The position numbers and the translations under genes were made by a program. From Neorhizobium populisoli (lineage in GTDB: Bacteria; Pseudomonadota; Alphaproteobacteria; Rhizobiales; Rhizobiaceae): a stretch of 64,000 bases of DNA. Positions 36,579-44,259 of the stretch are shown in pieces. Each line of letters opens with the position of its first letter. Position 1 is the first letter of the stretch. The stretch spans positions 124,001 to 188,000 of the forward strand of contig NZ_JAHYCB010000005.1 of assembly GCF_019430945.1 (NCBI RefSeq). The letters run 5' to 3'. The notes beneath the pieces are model-generated. The model searched no databases. It saw only the letters and a program-made list of their open reading frames with translations, and had not been told where the DNA came from.

Positions 36579-37724
36579 TTAAAAGCAGTCCAAGAAAAGT
36601 GACTTCGTGTTCTCAAGCGTCATCGGAACCGGGTTGCCGCCGCAGCTCGGATCCTCGATCGCCATCGCAGTCAGCTCATCGATTCGGTCCGGCTTGATTC
36701 CCATGGCGGTCAGATTGTCCGGGACGCCGAGCTCGGAACGCAGCGACAGGACATAATCGTAGAAGCCATCAAAGCCGCCGGCAACGCCGAGGTAGGCGGC
36801 TGCGCGGCCGATCTTCTCCTCGATTGCCGAACGATTGAAACGCAGTACCGGCGGCATCACGACCGCATTGGTCATGCCGTGATGGGTGTTGTAGACCGCG
36901 CCGATCGGATGCGACAGCGAATGGATGGCGCCGAGCCCCTTCTGGAAGGCGACGGCGCCCATGGCGGCTGCCGCCATCATGTTGGTACGGGCTTCGAGAT
37001 CCTGCCCGTCCTTGAAAGCGCGCGGCAGGAATTCCTTGACGAGCCGCATGCCTTCGAGCGCGATGCCGCCGGACATTGGATGGAAGAACGGCGAGGAATA
37101 GGCTTCCAGGCAATGCGCGAAGGCATCCATGCCGGTGCCGGCGGTGATCGCCTTCGGCATGCCCATGGTCAGTTCCGGATCGCAGATCACGACGCCCGGC
37201 AGAAGCTTCGGATGAAAGATGATCTTCTTCACATGGGTGACGGAATTGGTGAGAACCCCTGCCCGGCCGACTTCCGAACCGGTGCCGGCCGTGGTCGGCA
37301 CGGCAACGATCGGCGCGATCTTCGAGGCATCGGCGCGCGTCCACCAGTCGCCGATATCCTCGAAATCCCAGACCGGCCGCGTCTGGCCAGCCATGAAGGC
37401 GATCAGCTTGCCGAGATCGAGGCCCGAACCGCCGCCGAAGGCGACGACACCGTCATGGCCGCCATCCTTATAGGCCTGCACGCCGGCTTCGAGATTCTTC
37501 TCGTTCGGGTTCGGATCGACGTCGGAAAACATCGCCCGGCCGAGACCGGCCTCGGCCAGAACGTCCAGCGCATGGCCGGTGATCGCCATCGAGGCCAGTC
37601 CCCGGTCGGTGACCAGGAGTGGCTTTTTCAGGCCGAGCGTTTTGCAGGCTTCCGCCAGTTCCTTGATGCGGCCCCGGCCGAGCTTGACGGCGGTGGGATA
37701 GCTCCAGTTCGCGACGATATTCAT
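36579..37724 (-). CDS. Iron-containing alcohol dehydrogenase
   Basis: A 381-residue group III (Fe) dehydrogenase. The NAD-binding part has 'FGGGSGLDLGKLIAFM' and 'VAVPTTAGTGSEVGRAGVLTN'; the metal-binding part has 'GTGMDAFAHCLEAYSSPFFHP' and 'IHSLSHPIGAVYNTHHGMTNAVVMPPVLRFN', holding the conserved His residues. It converts alcohols and aldehydes with NAD(P). Its ATG overlaps the aldehyde dehydrogenase stop by 4 nt. In this operon it could oxidise a gamma-glutamylated amino alcohol before the aldehyde dehydrogenase; that is inference. Confidence 0.92.
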   Translation of the reverse strand: MNIVANWSYPTAVKLGRGRIKELAEACKTLGLKKPLLVTDRGLASMAITGHALDVLAEAGLGRAMFSDVDPNPNEKNLEAGVQAYKDGGHDGVVAFGGGSGLDLGKLIAFMAGQTRPVWDFEDIGDWWTRADASKIAPIVAVPTTAGTGSEVGRAGVLTNSVTHVKKIIFHPKLLPGVVICDPELTMGMPKAITAGTGMDAFAHCLEAYSSPFFHPMSGGIALEGMRLVKEFLPRAFKDGQDLEARTNMMAAAAMGAVAFQKGLGAIHSLSHPIGAVYNTHHGMTNAVVMPPVLRFNRSAIEEKIGRAAAYLGVAGGFDGFYDYVLSLRSELGVPDNLTAMGIKPDRIDELTAMAIEDPSCGGNPVPMTLENTKSLFLDCF

Positions 37725-39106
37725 TTCGTGACCTTCTTCAGGTGATAGGATTTTGGGCGGGTCAGGTTGTGGAAACCGAGGACCGACAGAGAGCCGCCAC
37801 GGCCGGTTTCCTTGACGCCGGTCCAGACGAGCGCCGGATCGAGATAATCGGCGCGGTTCATGAACACCGTGCCGGTTTCAAGCTGGCTGCCGATGCGGTT
37901 GGCGCGATCGACATCCGGGGTCCAGAGGGAAACAGTCAGGCCGTACTGGCTGTCGTTCATCAGGCCGAGCGCTTCTTCGTCGCTCTTCACCTTCATGATG
38001 CCGACGGCTGGGCCAAACGTCTCTTCGCGCATGAACGGCATGGTGTGATCGACATTCACGAGGACCTGCGGTGCCAGATAGGCGCCGTCGTCATCCGCCG
38101 GAAAAAGCTTCGGATCGATGAGCGCCTTGGCACCCTTGGAAACAGCGTCGGAAATCTGCTCGCGCACTACTTTGGCGAAACGCTTGTTGGCCATCGGCCC
38201 AAGCGTCGTTTCCTTGTCGAGCGGATTGCCGAGCTTGTAGTTCGATACCCAAGCGACCGACTTCTCGACGAACTGGTCGTAAAGCGATTCATGCACATAG
38301 ATGCGCTCGATACCGCAGCAGCACTGGCCGGAATTGTAGGTGGCGCCGTCCATCAGCACGTCGACTGCCGCGTCGAGATCGGCGTCGTCCATCACGTAAC
38401 CGGGATCCTTGCCGCCGAGTTCGAGGCCGATGCCGGTAAATGTGCCGGCTGCTGCCCGCTCGATCGACCGGCCGCCTTCGACGGAACCGGTGAAATTGAT
38501 GAAATTGAACAGGCCCTGCGCGATCAGCTTGGCCGTCGTGTCATGGTCGAGGAAGAGATTCTGGAAGACATCTTCCGGAACGCCCACCTCGACGAAGGCG
38601 CGCACCAGCCGCTCGCCGACCAGCAGCGTCTGCGAGGCATGCTTGATGACGACCGTATTGCCGGCCATCAGCGCCGGAGCGATCGTGTTGATCGCCGTCA
38701 TATAGGGATAATTCCACGGCGCGATGACGAAGACGACGCCATGCGGCTCGCGCTCGATGCGACGCTCGAACGTGGCGCTGTCCTCGATCCGCATCGGCGC
38801 CAGGGCATCGGCGGCGATATTGGCGACATAATTGGAGCGCTCGTTGAAGCCCTTGAACTCGCCGCCGTAACGCACCGGCCGGCCCATCATCCAGGCCAGT
38901 TCCGGCACCACGTCGTCGACCATCTCATTGAGCCGAGCGACGCCCTTCAGCACCAGCTGGACACGCTCTTCGAGCGGCCGCTTGGCCCAGGCCTTCTGCG
39001 CCTTGCGCGAGTGGCCAATGGCTTCCGCCGCCGCCTCAACCGACATCGCCGGGCGTTCGGCATAAACCGAACCGTCCACCGGCGAGATACATTGGATCAT
39101 CGTCAT
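37721..39106 (-). CDS. Aldehyde dehydrogenase (NAD(P)+)
   Basis: A 461-residue ALDH-superfamily enzyme. The cofactor region is 'GVVFVIAPWNYPYMTAINTIAPALMAGNTVVIKHASQT', the general base Glu is in 'GIGLELGGKDPGYVMDDADLDAAVDVLMDG', and the catalytic Cys is in 'YNSGQCCCGIERIYVHESLYDQF', where three successive cysteines occur at the active site. The start at 39106 has GGGAAG ~7 nt upstream and is preferred over 39121. It lies between glutamine synthetase and alcohol dehydrogenase genes on one transcript, which suggests oxidation of a gamma-glutamyl aldehyde as PuuC does. Confidence 0.92.
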   Translation of the reverse strand: MTMIQCISPVDGSVYAERPAMSVEAAAEAIGHSRKAQKAWAKRPLEERVQLVLKGVARLNEMVDDVVPELAWMMGRPVRYGGEFKGFNERSNYVANIAADALAPMRIEDSATFERRIEREPHGVVFVIAPWNYPYMTAINTIAPALMAGNTVVIKHASQTLLVGERLVRAFVEVGVPEDVFQNLFLDHDTTAKLIAQGLFNFINFTGSVEGGRSIERAAAGTFTGIGLELGGKDPGYVMDDADLDAAVDVLMDGATYNSGQCCCGIERIYVHESLYDQFVEKSVAWVSNYKLGNPLDKETTLGPMANKRFAKVVREQISDAVSKGAKALIDPKLFPADDDGAYLAPQVLVNVDHTMPFMREETFGPAVGIMKVKSDEEALGLMNDSQYGLTVSLWTPDVDRANRIGSQLETGTVFMNRADYLDPALVWTGVKETGRGGSLSVLGFHNLTRPKSYHLKKVTK

Positions 39107-39147
39107 GATCTGTCTTCCCATTGCTTTTATGATAGGTGCGGAGAGGT

Positions 39148-40518
39148 CTACACCCTCTCAAATCCGCGCGCCACTTCCCAATCCGTCACACGACGGTCGT
39201 ATTCTTCCTGCTCCCAGTTTCCAGCGCGCACATAATGGTCGATGACGTCGTCGCCGAAGACCGAGCGCAGGAAGGACGAATCGTTCAAACGCGCTGTCGC
39301 ATCGCGCAGCGTCTTCGGGATTTCGCTGACGCCGCTCGTCATATAGGCATCCCCCACGAAAGCCGGCTGCAGCGCCATCTTCTTCTCGATCCCGTCGATG
39401 CCGGCGGCGATCAGCGCCGCCATGGCAAGATAGGGGTTGAGGTCCGAACCGCCGACGCGGCATTCGACACGGATACCCTTCGTTTCCTCGCCGCAGAGGC
39501 GGAATCCGGCCGTGCGATTGTCCTTCGACCATATCGTCTTGGTCGGCGCGAATGTGCCGGCGACGAAGCGCTTGTAGGAATTGATGAACGGCGCCAGGAA
39601 ATAAGTGATCTCGCCTGCATGGGCCAGAAGCCCGGCCATATAGTGTTTCATAAGCTCGGACATGCCGTATTCGCCGTTTTTGTCGAAGAACAGCGGCGTC
39701 TTGCCATCCAAGCTCCACAGCGACTGATGGATATGCGACGAGCTGCCGGCAGCCGAATAATTCCACTTGGCAAGGAAGGTGATAGCCTTGCCCTTCTGCC
39801 AGGCGATTTCCTTGGCGGCATTCTTGATGATCGAATGCCGGTCGGCCATGGTCAGCGCGTCGGTGTAACGGACGTTGATCTCTTCCTGCCCGGCTGACGC
39901 CTCGCCCTTGGAATTTTCGACCGGAATGCCGGCGCCCTGCAGCCCGGTGCGGATCGCCCGCATCACATCCTCTTCCTTGGTTGTCTGGAAGATGTGGTAG
40001 TCTTCGTTGTAACCGCTGGCGAGTTTCAGGTTGCGGTAGCCGCCTTCGCGGGCGCTCTCATAGGTCTGGTCGAACAGGAAGAATTCCAGCTCGGTCGCCA
40101 TGAAGGCCTTCATGCCCATCGCCTCCAGCCGGGCCACCTGCTTTTTCAGGATGGCGCGAGGCGAGTGCGGCACTTCTTCATGAGTATGGTGATCGTAGAC
40201 GTCGCAGAGGACGAGTGCGGTGCCTTCGAGCCATGGCAGGGTCCGGAGCGTCGAAAGGTCCGGCTTCATCGTATAGTCGCCGTAACCCTTTTCCCAGCTC
40301 GATGCCTTGTAGCCCGGCACCGTCTCCATCTCGAGGTCGGTAGCGAGAAGGTAATTGCAGCTATGGGTTTCGTGGAAGGCGCTTTCGACGAAATATTCCG
40401 CCTGGAACCGCTTGCCCATCAGCCGCCCCTGCATGTCGACAAGGGCGCCGATGACTGTATCGATGCGGCCCTCGGCAACATCGCGTTTCAGGTCGTCGAA
40501 GGAGTAGGTCGGGGTCAT
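39148..40518 (-). CDS. Glutamine synthetase-family ligase, PuuA/GlnT-like (gamma-glutamyl-amine synthetase?)
   Basis: A 456-residue ATP-dependent ligase. GS motifs are 'DVYDHHTHEEVPHSPRAILKKQVARLEAMGMKAFMATELEFFLFD', the ATP/Glu site 'ASAGQEEINVRYTDALTMADRHSIIKN', 'SSSHIHQSLW' and 'GIRVECRVGGSDLNPYLAMAALIAAGIDGIEKKM'. The tyrosine adenylylation segment of GlnA-I is not seen, and length and the start (FDDLKRDVAEGRIDTVIGALVDMQGRLMGKR) match the GlnT/PuuA group. Such enzymes ligate glutamate to amines such as putrescine, ethanolamine or isopropylamine. The operon of permease and dehydrogenases favours amine catabolism over ammonia assimilation. Confidence 0.87.
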   Translation of the reverse strand: MTPTYSFDDLKRDVAEGRIDTVIGALVDMQGRLMGKRFQAEYFVESAFHETHSCNYLLATDLEMETVPGYKASSWEKGYGDYTMKPDLSTLRTLPWLEGTALVLCDVYDHHTHEEVPHSPRAILKKQVARLEAMGMKAFMATELEFFLFDQTYESAREGGYRNLKLASGYNEDYHIFQTTKEEDVMRAIRTGLQGAGIPVENSKGEASAGQEEINVRYTDALTMADRHSIIKNAAKEIAWQKGKAITFLAKWNYSAAGSSSHIHQSLWSLDGKTPLFFDKNGEYGMSELMKHYMAGLLAHAGEITYFLAPFINSYKRFVAGTFAPTKTIWSKDNRTAGFRLCGEETKGIRVECRVGGSDLNPYLAMAALIAAGIDGIEKKMALQPAFVGDAYMTSGVSEIPKTLRDATARLNDSSFLRSVFGDDVIDHYVRAGNWEQEEYDRRVTDWEVARGFERV

Positions 40519-40602
40519 GCATCACATCCGTTGAAAAGGGTGAACCGCCGCAACGGTCAAATGTCACGGCGGCGGGGATTTCGGGCGTCGGCCCCTGTCG
40601 TG

Positions 40603-42153
40603 TTACTTTTCTCCGACAGCCGCTTCCGCTGCCGCGATTTCGGCCTGCCGCTTGGCGATCGCGTCACCGATCGGCGGCCCCATGAAGCGGCGGTTCTCGA
40701 AGGCGAACCAGACGATCGCGGTCAGCGCCAGGAATCCGACGGTGATTTCAAGCGCCCAGTCGTTCGGCGGCTGGATGCCGATGAAGAAGATGACGATCAT
40801 CGAGATGATCACCAGCACGGCGACCAGCTTATAGGCGCCGATCCCCATGTTCCACGGCCCCATGTTCGGCCATTTCGCGGTGCCGATCGTGAAGAGCCCA
40901 AGCGCGATCGGAAGCGCGAAGGACAGGAACAGGAAGATGACCGTGCAGGACACGACGATCGAATAGGCCGGCGTACCGGCAATGGTGATCGCCGAGGTGA
41001 ACCAGACGAACAGCACGGCAAGGGCGGCACCGGTCCAGATCGCCGCAACCGGCGTCCGGTATTTCGGGCTGACCTTGGCGAGGGCCGACGAAGCCGGCAG
41101 ACCCTTGTCGCGCGAGAAGGCGAAGATCATCCGCGAAACGGAGGTCACGGTCGCAAGGCCGCACAGGAATTGCGAGATGAAGATCAGGAAGTAGAGGACG
41201 TTCTTCACCGTCGGGTTCATCTGCGCGTCCATCGCCCAGAAAAACACGTTCCAACCCTGTTTGGAGGCATCTTCCATGCTTGGGATCATCAGCACGAAGG
41301 CGCACAGCATGATGTAACCGAAGACGGCCGACCAGACGACGGCGGACACCATGCCGCGCGGAACCGACACGGCGGCCTTGACGGTCTCTTCCGACGTATG
41401 TGCCGACGCATCGTAACCGGTGATCGTATAGATCGGCAGCAGCAGACCGAGCAGGAAGGCCATTGTGCCGGAAACGCTGTTCGGCCAGACGAGCGCCGCA
41501 CCTTCCTGACCCGTATAATTCGCAAAAGTGAAGAGTCTTGCGATATCAAAACCGAGCGCGGCAACAAGGCAGGCGACGGTCAGAAGAATAGCCGTCGCAA
41601 AGATCAGGTAACCGGAAAAATCGGTGAGCTTGGCAGTCAGGCCGATGCCGAAATGGTTGATGACGGCCTGCAGGCCGGTGATGACCGCGACGAAGACGAC
41701 ACGATGCGTCAGCGTATCCTCGATGCCGAAAGTCGGCCCGAAGGCGCCGAAGAAGAAGTAGAACGTTCCGACATTGATGGCGCCCAGCACGGTGACGAGG
41801 CCGAGCAGGTTGAGCCATGCCGACAGCCAGCCGGTGAAGCGGTTACCCAGGATCGAACCCCAGTGATAGAGACCGCCCGCCGTCGGATAGGCAGAGCCGA
41901 TCTGCGCCAGTCCAAGCGCGAAAATGCCGGAAATCAGGCAGCCGAGCGGCCAGCCGATGCCGATCGCGGCACCACCGGCGCCAGCGGTCGCTTGACCGAG
42001 CGAATTGATGCCGCCGGACAGGATGCAGATGATTGAAAATGAAATTGCAAAATTGGAAAACGAGCTCATGCGCCGCTCAAGTTCCTGCGCATAACCCATG
42101 GAATGCAGGATGTGGACATCCTGCTTCTTGTCCAGATCGGTATAATCAGGCAT
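40603..42153 (-). CDS. Amino acid/amine permease (APC superfamily)
   Basis: A 516-residue, roughly 12-helix permease. It begins with a soluble stretch 'HILHSMGYAQELERRMSSFSNFAISFSIICILSGGINSLGQATAGAGGAAIGIGWPLG', the consensus APC helix 1 broken by a Gly-rich turn, followed by 'AYPTAGGLYHWGSILG' of helix 3. This matches the amino acid/choline/GABA permease group (BAT1/UgaP-like). It probably imports the amine or amino acid that the ligase then glutamylates. The 104-nt gap to the upstream gene contains a 7-bp GC hairpin (42208-42227) without a U tract. Confidence 0.9.
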   Translation of the reverse strand: MPDYTDLDKKQDVHILHSMGYAQELERRMSSFSNFAISFSIICILSGGINSLGQATAGAGGAAIGIGWPLGCLISGIFALGLAQIGSAYPTAGGLYHWGSILGNRFTGWLSAWLNLLGLVTVLGAINVGTFYFFFGAFGPTFGIEDTLTHRVVFVAVITGLQAVINHFGIGLTAKLTDFSGYLIFATAILLTVACLVAALGFDIARLFTFANYTGQEGAALVWPNSVSGTMAFLLGLLLPIYTITGYDASAHTSEETVKAAVSVPRGMVSAVVWSAVFGYIMLCAFVLMIPSMEDASKQGWNVFFWAMDAQMNPTVKNVLYFLIFISQFLCGLATVTSVSRMIFAFSRDKGLPASSALAKVSPKYRTPVAAIWTGAALAVLFVWFTSAITIAGTPAYSIVVSCTVIFLFLSFALPIALGLFTIGTAKWPNMGPWNMGIGAYKLVAVLVIISMIVIFFIGIQPPNDWALEITVGFLALTAIVWFAFENRRFMGPPIGDAIAKRQAEIAAAEAAVGEK

Positions 42154-42257
42154 CGACTTCCCCTCTTAGCAGACGGACCGCTTCATGCGGCCTTTCGGTT
42201 TCGTCTTCCGCGGCATCAGAGCCGCGGGCATGCGAACAACTGCTCCCCGGGTCTTTT

Positions 42258-43049
42258 TTATCTTTGGATGTTCGCGAGGCTTTCCCGCAGCAATCCTGTC
42301 AGAAAATCGGCCGCGACCCCCTGGCCGATTTCGTCGATTATCAAATCGTTCCTTATCTCGATCATGACATTCAGAAGCCCGCCCGGCAGGGCATGGACCT
42401 CCAGCGTATGGGTAACGCCGTCCGCCGGGCCGTATGGCTCGTTGCGCTCGACCCGGTAGATCTTGGTATCGGCCGCTGCCGCCAGCATGCGGTCGGCGAG
42501 CCGGCTGTCGCGGTCATGCAGGATACCGATCTCGACTTGCCGCTGCTTGCCGAAATAGACCGGTGTGAAGCTGTGGATCGTCACCAGCGCGGTCGGCTGG
42601 CCGCGCCCGGCGCGTGTAACAATCTCGTTTTGGATCCTGTCATAAAACGGAATGTAGAGCGCCGCCGTACGCCGCTCCTTTTCCGCATCGGACAGATTCT
42701 CATTACCGGGAATACGGAAGATTTCCGAAACATCCCGCATGGCGTCAGCCGCTTCGGGCGGCCGGTTGCAGTCGTAGATCAGCCGCGAGAACCGCTGGTG
42801 GATCAGAGTCGCATCGAGGCTTTTCGACATGCGCTGCGCAACCGCCAGCGCACCCGGATCCCAGGCGATGTGGGAGGCAAGCACATCGTCGGAAAGACCG
42901 AGATTCCCATAGCGTACCGGCATGCGCCGGGAGGCATGTTCGCAGACCAGCAGGACCTCGCCCCTGGCGCCGGGATTTTCCACAGCGACGGCCTGCCCGT
43001 CCGCTTCCGTGAAAAAATCCGACTGCAGCAACATGAGGCTTCCCGGCAA
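42258..43049 (-). CDS. N-formylglutamate amidohydrolase-family hydrolase
   Basis: A 263-residue FGase-family (HutG-like) hydrolase. Family features are 'VLLVCEHASRRMPVRYGNLGLSDDVLASHIAWDPGA', 'IHQRFSRLIYDCNRPPEAADAM', 'LVTIHSFTPVYFGKQRQVEIGILHDRDSRLADRML' and 'HALPGGLLNVMIEIRNDLI'. There are no hut genes near. As first gene of the permease-GS-ALDH-ADH operon it may instead release glutamate from a gamma-glutamyl product, the role PuuD plays in the putrescine pathway; this is inference from context. It is divergent from the RpiR gene. Confidence 0.85.
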   Translation of the reverse strand: MPGSLMLLQSDFFTEADGQAVAVENPGARGEVLLVCEHASRRMPVRYGNLGLSDDVLASHIAWDPGALAVAQRMSKSLDATLIHQRFSRLIYDCNRPPEAADAMRDVSEIFRIPGNENLSDAEKERRTAALYIPFYDRIQNEIVTRAGRGQPTALVTIHSFTPVYFGKQRQVEIGILHDRDSRLADRMLAAAADTKIYRVERNEPYGPADGVTHTLEVHALPGGLLNVMIEIRNDLIIDEIGQGVAADFLTGLLRESLANIQR

Positions 43050-43138
43050 TATCTGATTAAGATTGGATGAAGAAGAGAATTCTTCACTTTCAGCCCGCCG
43101 TCAATCCAGTTCTGAAAATTTCTCTTCAAGGGCGTGAT

Positions 43139-43178
43139 TGACAGCTGTCATAAAACTCCTTTTAAGTCGTGTCATAAA
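43139..43178. promoter_or_regulatory. Operator-like repeats between the amidohydrolase and RpiR genes
   Basis: TGACAGCTGTCA (43139-43150) is a perfect 12-bp palindrome. TGTCATAAA occurs twice (43146-43154 and 43170-43178). GCTGTCATA at 43144-43152 reappears at 44174-44182 before the ABC importer, so both transcription units may share a regulator, either the RpiR protein encoded between them or PhoB. Confidence 0.5.
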
Positions 43179-43206
43179 CCGGCGAAGACCGGAGGGAACA
43201 GCTTTC

Positions 43207-44109
43207 GTGCCAGCCACTGTGCCAACCTCTGCGCGCACCGTATCGGACGTCATTCGTGTTCGTTACGACAGCCTGACGCGCGCGGAAAAACAACTGGCCG
43301 ACAGCCTATTGGAGAACTATCCGGTGTCCGGCCTCGGCAGCATAACTGTGATCGCGGAAAATGCCGGCGTCTCGACGCCGACCGTCGCGCGCATGGTGCA
43401 GAAGCTCGGCTACAAGGGTTATCCGGAATTCCAGTCGCATCTGCACCAGGAACTCGAAGCGACGATCTCGAGCCCGATCGCCAAGCATGACCGCTGGGCC
43501 TCCAACGCACCGGGAACGCATATCCTCAACCGCTTCGCAGACGCGATCACCGCCAATCTGCGCGATACACTTTCGGAGCTCGACACCCCGACATTCGAGG
43601 GCGCGGCAGCACTTCTTCGTGATCGCAGCCGCGGCATCTACTTCGTCGGCGGCCGTATCACTGGGGCGCTGGCGGAATATTTCTTCACCCATATGCAGGT
43701 GATCCGCCCGAAAACGACCCTGATCTCCACCAATTCCAGCTCCTGGCCGCAACATGTCCTGAACATGAGCGCCGGCGACGTGCTGGTGATCTTCGATATC
43801 CGCCGTTACGAGCAGGAGATGGCGACGCTGGCGGAGGCCGCACGGGCCAATGGCGTCGTCATCATACTGTTCACCGACGTCTGGGCCTCCCCCGTCGCCA
43901 AACATGCCGAACACATGTTCAAGGTCCGCATCGAGGCACCATCCGCCTGGGACAGCTCAGTTATTACGCTGTTTGTCGTCGAAGCGCTGATCGAGGCGGT
44001 ACAGAGTTCGACCTGGGCGGAAACCCGCGAACGCATCAATTCTCTCGAAGGCTTGTTCGAACGAAGTCGTCTCTTCCGACGACCGGGCCGACAGACACGT
44101 CCGGACTAG
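43207..44109 (+). CDS. RpiR-family transcriptional regulator (HTH + SIS)
   Basis: A 300-residue regulator: N-terminal HTH ('VIRVRYDSLTRAEKQLADSLLENYPVSGLGSITVIAENAGVSTPTVARMVQKLGYKGYPEFQSHLHQEL') and C-terminal SIS domain ('DRSRGIYFVGGRITGALAEYFFTHMQVIRPKTTLI', 'GDVLVIFDIRRYEQEMATLAEAARANGVVIILFTD'). SIS domains bind phosphosugars or similar ligands. The start is taken at GTG 43207 with GGAGGG ~10 nt upstream; the frame extends to a TTG at 43138 but that part overlaps the operator-like repeats. Its position between the catabolic operon and the importer makes it the likely local regulator. Confidence 0.88.
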   Translation: MPATVPTSARTVSDVIRVRYDSLTRAEKQLADSLLENYPVSGLGSITVIAENAGVSTPTVARMVQKLGYKGYPEFQSHLHQELEATISSPIAKHDRWASNAPGTHILNRFADAITANLRDTLSELDTPTFEGAAALLRDRSRGIYFVGGRITGALAEYFFTHMQVIRPKTTLISTNSSSWPQHVLNMSAGDVLVIFDIRRYEQEMATLAEAARANGVVIILFTDVWASPVAKHAEHMFKVRIEAPSAWDSSVITLFVVEALIEAVQSSTWAETRERINSLEGLFERSRLFRRPGRQTRPD

Positions 44110-44151
44110 CAACCCGGGCTACCGAAATATGCCGGCAAACCAATGAGATTA

Positions 44152-44165
44152 TGAGCAAATGCTCA
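44152..44165. promoter_or_regulatory. Inverted repeat TGAGCA-AA-TGCTCA
   Basis: A perfect 6-bp inverted repeat with a 2-nt spacer, ~95 bp before the binding-protein start codon and 42 bp after the rpiR stop. It is a candidate operator for the ABC importer; the bound factor is unknown. Confidence 0.4.
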
Positions 44166-44174
44166 CACTCCGGG

Positions 44175-44192
44175 CTGTCATATACCTTACAT
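44175..44192 (+). promoter_or_regulatory. Candidate Pho box before the ABC importer
   Basis: CTGTCAT-ATAC-CTTACAT: the first heptamer is a perfect CTGTCAT, the spacer is 4 nt and A/T-rich, and the second heptamer matches 5 of 7. It lies 68 bp upstream of the binding-protein GTG. It implies phosphate control (PhoB) and perhaps a phosphonate or phosphate-ester substrate. Confidence 0.5.
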
Positions 44193-44259
44193 AAACTCGC
44201 TCTACGAGTCGCGCCGAAACGACCCCTAAAGCACAAGACCCGAACCCTAGGAGGATACC

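Noticed and set aside
37742..39235. Plus-strand ORF of ~497 codons
   Set aside because: Antisense to the aldehyde dehydrogenase; no ribosome binding site and no domain. Similar shadows lie opposite ettA, glutamine synthetase, metH, UbiD and the GGDEF-EAL gene.
42258..43049. Naming the amidohydrolase HutG
   Set aside because: No histidine-utilisation gene is nearby, and the operon context points to amine metabolism.
43050..43206. Sigma-54 promoter for the glutamine-synthetase operon
   Set aside because: TGGCACG occurs on the minus strand, but the -12 element does not carry GC at the required distance.
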